A DNA stretch of 6,209 nt from Bacteroidota bacterium (GTDB lineage Bacteria; Bacteroidota; Bacteroidia; NORP154): the NCBI GenBank assembly GCA_002401055.1, contig NVRZ01000019.1, positions 1 to 6,209 on the forward strand, written 5' to 3'. The notes under the pieces were generated by a model. It saw nothing but the letters and a program-made list of their open reading frames with translations, searched no databases and had not been told where the DNA came from. The position numbers and the translations under genes were made by a program. The number at the start of each line of letters is the position of its first letter. The first letter of the stretch is position 1. Of the stretch, positions 1 through 4,861 are shown piece after piece.

Positions 1-165
1 TCATGTGTCCGGCATGGCACGTCGAGTCGCCGGAACGCCTCTTCATGTGTCCGGCACGGCACGTCGAGTCGCCGGAACGCCTCTTCATGTGTCCGGCATA
101 GCACGTCAGGTCACCGGAACGACATATCAACTGACCGGAACGCCCCGACAAGTCAGTCGGAAGAG
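1..165. repeat. GC-rich tandem array, 42-bp unit made of two 21-bp half-units
   Basis: Three full 42-bp units lie head to tail at 1-42, 43-84 and 85-126, followed by a decaying stretch to about 165. Units 1 and 2 differ at one base (T15 against C57); unit 3 has several more changes. Unit 1 has 27 G or C bases out of 42, far above the AT-rich remainder of the window. Each unit is two related 21-bp halves: one centred on TCCGGC (8, 50, 92), the other on GCCGGA (29, 71) or ACCGGA (113, 134). The CCGG core therefore recurs at 9, 30, 51, 72, 93, 114 and 135, exactly 21 bp apart. TCCGGC and GCCGGA are reverse complements, so neighbouring halves can form 6-bp stems with 15-nt loops. The array begins at or before the window edge, so its full length is unknown. 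Whether it is coding is treated separately. Confidence 0.95.
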
Positions 166-169
166 ATAA
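2..169 (+). CDS. Possible C-terminal tail of a heptapeptide-repeat protein (5'-partial, uncertain)
   Basis: The frame starting at base 2 has no stop until TAA at 167-169, giving about 55 codons that enter from the left edge. It reads as seven-residue repeats of the type HVSGTAR / RVAGTPL, continuing HVSGIAR, QVTGTTY, QLTGTPR and ending QVSRKR. The register is x-V/L-S/A/T-G-T/M/I-x-x. In favour of coding: the 21-bp period is a multiple of three, Val and Gly codons vary synonymously between halves (GTG/GTC, GGC/GGA), the decayed last copies keep the pattern with mild changes (V to L, S to T), and a stop follows directly. Against: a reverse frame across the same bases is also open (repeat RSGDSTC-AGHMKR), and a repeat of this composition easily lacks stops. 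No start codon is in the window and no known domain is recognised. It could equally be a non-coding repeat. Confidence 0.35.
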   Translation, partial: HVSGMARRVAGTPLHVSGTARRVAGTPLHVSGIARQVTGTTYQLTGTPRQVSRKR

Positions 170-383
170 TGATCATCTGGAATGGCACAGAATGGCACTC
201 TTTTAAGGCAATGGCCGTGTTTAAATCCATGTGTTTTGCTGGAAACCTGTTTTTGCAAACTAACCCCCAATTCTTGTAGGACAAACACCTATTTATCAAG
301 AATCTATATGATAGAGCGTGTTTTTTAAGGCAATGCTGGCACGGTAAATGAAGTTTTAAAACACAATTAACTGAATTAATAAT
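170..383. other. Intergenic region with short direct repeats
   Basis: No gene is visible in these 214 bases. An 8-base motif AATGGCAC occurs twice in tandem at 181-188 and 191-198. An exact 13-base direct repeat, TTTTAAGGCAATG, occurs at 201-213 and 323-335, a spacing of 122 bp; the second copy is followed by CTGGCACGG at 336-344, which echoes the TGGCAC of the tandem pair. No Bacteroidota promoter (TTTG then TAnnTTTG at the right spacing) or sigma-54 site could be placed convincingly, although the region must drive or carry transcription into the gene at 384. Confidence 0.5.
201..335. repeat. Pair of exact 13-bp direct repeats (201-213 and 323-335)
   Basis: TTTTAAGGCAATG is present identically at 201-213 and 323-335, both upstream of the gene at 384. 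The copies are embedded in related context: GGCAC precedes the first copy and follows the second. They could be binding sites or relics of a short duplication; the sequence alone does not decide. Confidence 0.6.
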
Positions 384-1370
384 TTGAGCGATTTAAAAAT
401 CGTTCTAAAAAATCAAGTAGCTATGAAAGATAACTTAGAAAATAAACTTTCAATGTACTTAGCAGTACAGAAGGTTTGCGCTGATAATAACAGCGTATGG
501 AGCGGATTACCCGCGTTTGCTACTTCATTTTCAGCTTTTGAATCTAAGATTGGAGATATAGAAAGTGTGAGATTGATACAGGAGCAAGACACGACAGGTA
601 TCGCTATAGACAAGTCAGTACTAAAAGAAGAACTGGCAGATAAAGCAATAGAAGTGAGTACAGCCGTACACGCCTATGCCACAGAAATAGGAGACAATGA
701 ACTCTTGGAAAGCATCAACTATTCAAGAAGTGAACTATTGAAAGGCAGAGACACAGAGCTTCAAAGCAAATGCCAGATCATTCATGATAAGGCAGACGCT
801 ATTGTAGGTTCTCTTGGTGATTACGGGTTAGTCGCAGCCGATCTTACGGAATTACAAAGTAGGATTGATGACTATTCAGACATCATCCCGAAGCCCAGAA
901 CGGCTATCAGCAACAAAAAGACTGCAACAGAAGACTTGTCCCTAAGTTTTCAAGAAGCAGATGGTTTATTGAAGGATAAATTGGACAAGCTCATAGAGCA
1001 GTTTAAAACAAGCGATGCTGAGTTTTATGCTACCTACTTCAATGCACGATTAATTGTTGATCTGGGAAGGTCTGGCAGTGCATTGAGAGGAACTGTAACC
1101 GATAGTGCAACGGGCGACCGTATTGTTGGAGCCACTGTTGAAATCCTTGAAACACAAGACAGCAGAAATGCCAACAAGCAAGGTAAATACGGTTTCAAGC
1201 AACTAAGGCCAGGTACTTACACGGTACAAGCCACTGCAAAAGGGTATGAAGCAAAGCAAATACCCGTAGTGGAGATTGCAGAAGGCCAGTTGAATGTGCT
1301 GGATATAGAACTGGACAGGGCGGTTAAAGAACCACTACCTGAACCAGATCAGCAGCAGCCGATTAATTAA
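384..1370 (+). CDS. Helical protein with C-terminal carboxypeptidase-regulatory-like domain, no signal peptide
   Basis: 328 residues if translation begins at TTG 384; the frame is closed by TGA at 372-374, so the only other reasonable start is ATG 423 (residue 14). TTG is preferred because MSDLKIVLKNQ gives a natural N terminus, but no Shine-Dalgarno site supports either. Residues 1 to about 225 are rich in Lys, Glu, Leu and Ala and look alpha-helical. They contain WSGLPAF near residue 39 and IQEQDTTGI near 65, a pattern I recognise from uncharacterised proteins common in Chitinophagales-type Bacteroidota. Residues about 231-313 form a CarboxypepD_reg-like/CNA-B-type beta-sandwich: LRGTVTDSATG, then IVGATVEI, GKYGFKQLRPGTYTV, KGYE and a closing NVLDIEL. 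The tail is Pro/Gln-rich (PLPEPDQQQP). There is no signal peptide or membrane segment, so it is predicted cytoplasmic, unusual for this beta domain. No enzymatic residues were recognised; function unknown. It is separated from the downstream cluster by a terminator. Confidence 0.85.
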   Translation: MSDLKIVLKNQVAMKDNLENKLSMYLAVQKVCADNNSVWSGLPAFATSFSAFESKIGDIESVRLIQEQDTTGIAIDKSVLKEELADKAIEVSTAVHAYATEIGDNELLESINYSRSELLKGRDTELQSKCQIIHDKADAIVGSLGDYGLVAADLTELQSRIDDYSDIIPKPRTAISNKKTATEDLSLSFQEADGLLKDKLDKLIEQFKTSDAEFYATYFNARLIVDLGRSGSALRGTVTDSATGDRIVGATVEILETQDSRNANKQGKYGFKQLRPGTYTVQATAKGYEAKQIPVVEIAEGQLNVLDIELDRAVKEPLPEPDQQQPIN

Positions 1371-1371
1371 T

Positions 1372-1394
1372 ACATGTTTTCCTGACATGTTTTT
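1372..1394 (+). terminator. Weak AT-rich hairpin just after the 384-1370 gene
   Basis: ACATGT at 1372-1377 pairs with the identical (self-complementary) ACATGT at 1385-1390 around a 7-base loop, followed by TTTT at 1391-1394. The stem is only 6 bp and AT-rich, so it would be weak alone; it lies immediately before the stronger hairpin at 1405. The same bases can be read as a 9-base direct repeat, ACATGTTTT, at 1372-1380 and 1385-1393. Confidence 0.3.
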
Positions 1395-1404
1395 CAGCAG
1401 AGAG

Positions 1405-1427
1405 CCCCTTGTAATGAGGGGTTTTTT
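1405..1427 (+). terminator. Rho-independent terminator
   Basis: CCCCTT at 1405-1410 pairs with GAGGGG at 1416-1421 (five Watson-Crick pairs plus one T-G closing pair) around the 5-base loop GTAAT, followed directly by six T residues at 1422-1427. It sits 34 bases after the stop of the upstream gene and 125 bases before the next start, so it should end the 384-1370 transcript and separate it from the exported-protein cluster. Confidence 0.8.
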
Positions 1428-1552
1428 GTTAACATGCATTGGATCAACTGTGTGGGATGGATTTTTTCACATTTCCCTTTGGATTCTTCAAATTATATTC
1501 GTAATATTCTATCCCCATTACCTCTATTTTGTTAACCTAAATCTAAAGTATC

Positions 1553-2743
1553 ATGAAAAACAAAGCAATCCTTTGGTGCGTTGCAATAGTAATGATTAAC
1601 TGTGCATATGCTCAAAATCCACCTACTGTTTACCCGTCAACTAATAATTCAAACGGGATGAGTCCTGCAGAGACACTTGAGATAGCTGGCAAGCTGAAAA
1701 TAATGAATGTAAGCGGCGCCCAAGATTCGCTTGACAAGATGCTTGTTAGAGGCCCCGGAGGCGAGATCAGGGAGCGACCAATTCCAGAAATTCCAATTGC
1801 TATTTCCACACCAAGTGTTGGCTGGCAACCAAACGGGAACACTATAGTTTGGACAGATAGAAAGGTAGGTATAGGAACAAACACGCCAAATGAAAGTCTT
1901 GAAGTAGTTGGAGATATAAGGGCGAATGGGGCAACTTTTGATAGCTTGCATATTAATGACTCTATTAAAGTGGGACAGTCAATTTGGGTAGGGGGAGTAG
2001 CACCAGGTAGTTCTACCAACAATCATATTTATTCTGACAATAGTGATTTGTATATACAAAGTTTTGCTTTCGCATCATTCAACACAATAATAAACGAGAA
2101 TAGTAAAGCAGTGGGAATAGGTACCAGTACACCACAAAAAAAGTTGCATGTATTCACTGCAAATTTACCACCAGGTAACCCAGGAGTATTTAGTGATCCA
2201 GGGATCAGGTTGCAGCACTTTTACAATCCGACCCCAAGTGCGTTTTTTATTGATTCCAAATGGGATTTAATCCCGTTTATTCACGGCCTTATTCCTTCAT
2301 TTTCAATAGGCATTCCGGGAACTCCTTTTATGACCTTTTTATCTACAAATACGGGGCAAAAAGTAAAGGTGGGTGCATTAACGATTGATGCAGGCCCGCA
2401 CGTGGATTATCTGATGAGCGTTGATGGCAAGTTTGTCGCAAGAAAATTGGTAGCAACTGACGCGAACTGGGCTGATGATGAATTTAAAAGGAAATTAACG
2501 CTTCAAGACTTAAGGGATGAAGAGAGTTATGTTAAAGAAAGAAGCCACTTAATGGGCGTTCCTTCTGGTGATATAATTGAAGAGGATGGGATTGATTTAG
2601 CGGAAATGAGTGTTTTACAGATGAGAAAAATAGAGCAGATATATATGTATTTGTTTGAGATGAACAAGGAAATTACGGAATTGAAGACTGAAAATGAACA
2701 ACTCAGAGAGGAGATTATTCAGTTAGAAAAATACACCAAATAA
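1553..2743 (+). CDS. Secreted fibre-like protein with VGIGT-TP repeats and C-terminal trimerisation/chaperone-like tail
   Basis: 396 residues. The N terminus is a signal peptide (Lys at 2 and 4, hydrophobic 5-16, cleavage after AYA, residue 20, before Gln21). LDKMLVRGPGGEI at about 60-72 is a motif often seen near the N terminus of Bacteroidota tail-fibre-like proteins. Two copies of the beta-strand motif VGIGT-x-TP-x3-L-x-V lie near 105 and 187, as in phage tail-fibre and adhesin stalks. From about 289 (SVDGKFVARKL) through W306 and LTLQDLRDEESYV, SHLMGVPSGDIIEEDGIDL, to a heptad-rich coiled coil at about 355-395, the tail matches the C-terminal module common in Bacteroidota 'tail fiber domain' proteins, related in arrangement to intramolecular chaperones that drive trimerisation. 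Autocleavage residues could not be identified. The ATG has no clear Shine-Dalgarno site. It is the first gene of the cluster, 28 bp before the protease gene. Probably an exported or surface trimeric fibre/adhesin; the target is unknown. Confidence 0.8.
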   Translation: MKNKAILWCVAIVMINCAYAQNPPTVYPSTNNSNGMSPAETLEIAGKLKIMNVSGAQDSLDKMLVRGPGGEIRERPIPEIPIAISTPSVGWQPNGNTIVWTDRKVGIGTNTPNESLEVVGDIRANGATFDSLHINDSIKVGQSIWVGGVAPGSSTNNHIYSDNSDLYIQSFAFASFNTIINENSKAVGIGTSTPQKKLHVFTANLPPGNPGVFSDPGIRLQHFYNPTPSAFFIDSKWDLIPFIHGLIPSFSIGIPGTPFMTFLSTNTGQKVKVGALTIDAGPHVDYLMSVDGKFVARKLVATDANWADDEFKRKLTLQDLRDEESYVKERSHLMGVPSGDIIEEDGIDLAEMSVLQMRKIEQIYMYLFEMNKEITELKTENEQLREEIIQLEKYTK

Positions 2744-2746
2744 TTT

Positions 2747-2753
2747 GGGAGGA
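2747..2753 (+). promoter_or_regulatory. Purine-rich Shine-Dalgarno-like site, unusually far from the start
   Basis: GGGAGGA resembles a strong Shine-Dalgarno core but ends 18 bases before ATG 2772, more than the usual 5-10. No closer in-frame start exists, because the frame is closed by TAA at 2757-2759 and the codons between are not normal starts. It may be coincidental, since Bacteroidota rely little on this element. Confidence 0.25.
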
Positions 2754-2771
2754 CATTAAAATTTACATCAG

Positions 2772-4859
2772 ATGAAAACGAAATTCCTTGTATTATTTAT
2801 TGTAGTCTTTTGTAGTCTGAGCGACACTCTTGCTCAGAACAATTATACTAATGGAAATAAAGAGTATGTCAAAATGCAGGGAACTTGGTTTGAGGCAGAT
2901 TCCTTTGGAAATCCAAGTTTTGAAGTAGAACGAGTGTTTACTGTTAAATTTCTAAAAGGAGTAACCAACCAACAAAAAGACAGTCTTTATACGGTTACTA
3001 ATGTTAGGGTATTACGCACTAATTCTCTTGGCTTTGTTGATATAGAAATTCAAGCTTCAGATGATGTTGTCCAGGTAATACAAGAGTATATTAACTGCGG
3101 GTTTTGTAAAGTTGCGGAATTAAATATCTTTGGAAGCTACACTTTCAATCCAAATGACGCTGAATTCCCTTTTCAATCCCACCATCCTTTAATATCAACC
3201 CCTTTGGCATGGGATATTGATAAGGGGTCACCCAATGTAATAATAGCAATATTGGATAATGGCGTGGATTGGGATCATGAGGATTTGGGATTAGGTGCAG
3301 ATGTCTATCAGAATATTTGGCTTAATAATCTAGAGAATGATTGGCTTGACCCCAATGATCCGATCTCAGGAGATAATTTGGATAATGATGGGAACGGATT
3401 TATTGATGATTTTAAGGGATGGAATTTTTTTGACGATGACAATAACACCAATAATATTCCTCCAAATTCTACTCCATTTTTCCATGGTACCCACGTTGCA
3501 GGTATTGCTGGTGCTAAAATGAATAATTCAACAATCGGCGTAGCAGGAGTTGCTGGTGGATTTGGGGCTCCTGGTGCCCGCTTGATGATAGTAAAAATGG
3601 GGTCTACGCCTACAAGTTCTATATTGGATGATGCCATCTTATATGCAGCTCAAAATGGTGCGCATATCATTAGCCTATCTCTGTGTATGGGTCAACTGCC
3701 AATTACATCTACTGATGAGGCAATAAAAGAAGCTTATTTGGAATATGGAGTTCTTATTGTATGTTCTTCGGGAAACACTATTATGTGTGGGAGTCCCAAT
3801 GTCTCTTATCCCGCCTCTAATCCTCATGTTGTAGCAGTTGGAGGTACAGACGCAACGGATCAATTATGGTCAGATTCGCAATTTGGTCCCGCTCAGGAAA
3901 TTGCAGCTCCTGCAGTAAACATATTGAGTACTACCCCAGATATTAGTCCTTCGCAAAATCATTTGCCATTTTATAATTTCCTTGACGGCACATCCATGGC
4001 TTCCCCGCAAGTGTCTGGCGTGGCTGCTCTGATGCTTTCTGTTAACTCATGTCTAACTAATGGCGATATCAGGTTAATACTACACGAAACAGTAGATAAC
4101 GTAGGAGGTTATAATTATAATTGGAATGCTGACCTTCCAGGTCACTCACAAGAATTGGGCTATGGGCGCTTGAATGCTTTCAATGCAGTACAAGCAGCAG
4201 TTTCTTTTCCGCCTTCTGCTGATTTGCTCTTGCAGAACACAATAAGTCCATTTAGCAGAGCATATACTACAGGTGGAAAAATTGAGGCAGGGCAAGATGT
4301 TGACAACTCTCAGCCCTTTGGTCCGTTTATTGTTTCAAGTAGGACTTATGTTACGATGCGGGCAGGGAATGAGATCATTTTATCTGATGGTTTTGAAACT
4401 GAAACTAATAGTGAATTCTATGCGTTCATCTTTGATCCAATTACATGCGCACCCTTATGTAAAACGTCTAACTCAGGTAATAGCAACATGGATGATGGGT
4501 ACGTTTCAATTGATACGGAAACAAAGGACATAGAAATGGAAGAAGATATAAACACAGAAGAAATAAAAGAGGCAAGTATATATTTTTCATCACACAATTA
4601 TCCCAATCCGTTCACTGACCATACTCATATAGATTATTATGTGAAAGAAAATGTACCAGTGAATATTTCAGTTTTCAATGTCTATGGTCAAAAAGTGGCT
4701 ACATTGGTAAATAATTGTAGTCATCCGACCACTGAATCTACCGCTACACTTGATGCAAGAAACATGTCTTCGGGTATTTATTATTGTACAATCCAATCAG
4801 GAGGGAAAGTAATTGAAACATTTAAAATGATCAAAGTAGACGGAAATAAAAGTCATTAG
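2772..4859 (+). CDS. Secreted subtilisin-like (S8) serine protease with T9SS C-terminal sorting domain
   Basis: 695 residues. A signal peptide spans 1-21 (cleavage TLA before Gln22). Residues about 50-125 form a pro-region, likely an inhibitor/foldase propeptide, with a CGFC pair (C109, C112). The S8 domain covers about 135-475. Catalytic Asp162 is in AILDNGVDWDHEDL, His238 in FHGTHVAGI and Ser408 in DGTSMASPQVSGVAAL; Asn335 in CSSGN is the expected oxyanion-hole residue. The full triad implies an active endopeptidase. An Asp/Asn-rich insert between Asp and His (about 198-227, DNDGNGFIDD) is typical of Bacteroidota members and may bind calcium. Residues about 484-558 (IEAGQDV, VTMRAGNEIILSDGFE, FYAFI) resemble the 3-coathanger-stack domain. 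An acidic linker (573-603) leads to YPNPF at 610 and a beta-sandwich with VFNVYGQKV and SSGIYYC, a type A T9SS sorting domain ending near 690. Expected route: Sec to periplasm, T9SS across the outer membrane, then surface attachment or release. Substrate unknown. Confidence 0.95.
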   Translation: MKTKFLVLFIVVFCSLSDTLAQNNYTNGNKEYVKMQGTWFEADSFGNPSFEVERVFTVKFLKGVTNQQKDSLYTVTNVRVLRTNSLGFVDIEIQASDDVVQVIQEYINCGFCKVAELNIFGSYTFNPNDAEFPFQSHHPLISTPLAWDIDKGSPNVIIAILDNGVDWDHEDLGLGADVYQNIWLNNLENDWLDPNDPISGDNLDNDGNGFIDDFKGWNFFDDDNNTNNIPPNSTPFFHGTHVAGIAGAKMNNSTIGVAGVAGGFGAPGARLMIVKMGSTPTSSILDDAILYAAQNGAHIISLSLCMGQLPITSTDEAIKEAYLEYGVLIVCSSGNTIMCGSPNVSYPASNPHVVAVGGTDATDQLWSDSQFGPAQEIAAPAVNILSTTPDISPSQNHLPFYNFLDGTSMASPQVSGVAALMLSVNSCLTNGDIRLILHETVDNVGGYNYNWNADLPGHSQELGYGRLNAFNAVQAAVSFPPSADLLLQNTISPFSRAYTTGGKIEAGQDVDNSQPFGPFIVSSRTYVTMRAGNEIILSDGFETETNSEFYAFIFDPITCAPLCKTSNSGNSNMDDGYVSIDTETKDIEMEEDINTEEIKEASIYFSSHNYPNPFTDHTHIDYYVKENVPVNISVFNVYGQKVATLVNNCSHPTTESTATLDARNMSSGIYYCTIQSGGKVIETFKMIKVDGNKSH

Positions 4860-4861
4860 TT

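Noticed and set aside
1..165. CRISPR array
   Set aside because: The 42-bp units abut directly with no unique spacers, and no cas gene is present.
183..352. Sigma-54 promoter from the TGGCAC motifs at 183, 193 and 337
   Set aside because: Although CTGGCACG at 336-343 matches a -24 element, no GC is found at the required spacing for the -12 element at any of the three sites.
1478..1501. Bacteroidota promoter TTTG (1478-1481) with TATATTCG (1494-1501) before the fibre gene
   Set aside because: The -7-like box is reasonable, but the 12-bp spacing is much shorter than the usual ~19-20 bp.
1387..1599. Small forward hydrophobic ORF of 70 codons
   Set aside because: It begins before and runs through the terminator, then overlaps the signal peptide of the fibre gene in another frame; a chance ORF in AT-rich DNA.
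1553..1612. Lipoprotein signal in the fibre protein (Cys17)
   Set aside because: The residues before Cys17 (Met-Ile-Asn) do not form a lipobox, and AYA before Gln21 is a normal signal peptidase I site.
1630..2022. Reverse-strand ORFs inside the fibre gene (also 1649-1951)
   Set aside because: They lie fully antisense to a gene with recognisable domains and show no motif of their own.
3308..3863. Reverse and +2 ORFs inside the protease gene (3308-3637, 3337-3522, 3675-3863), likewise 4273-4533
   Set aside because: Shadows of the S8 catalytic and C-terminal regions in other frames.
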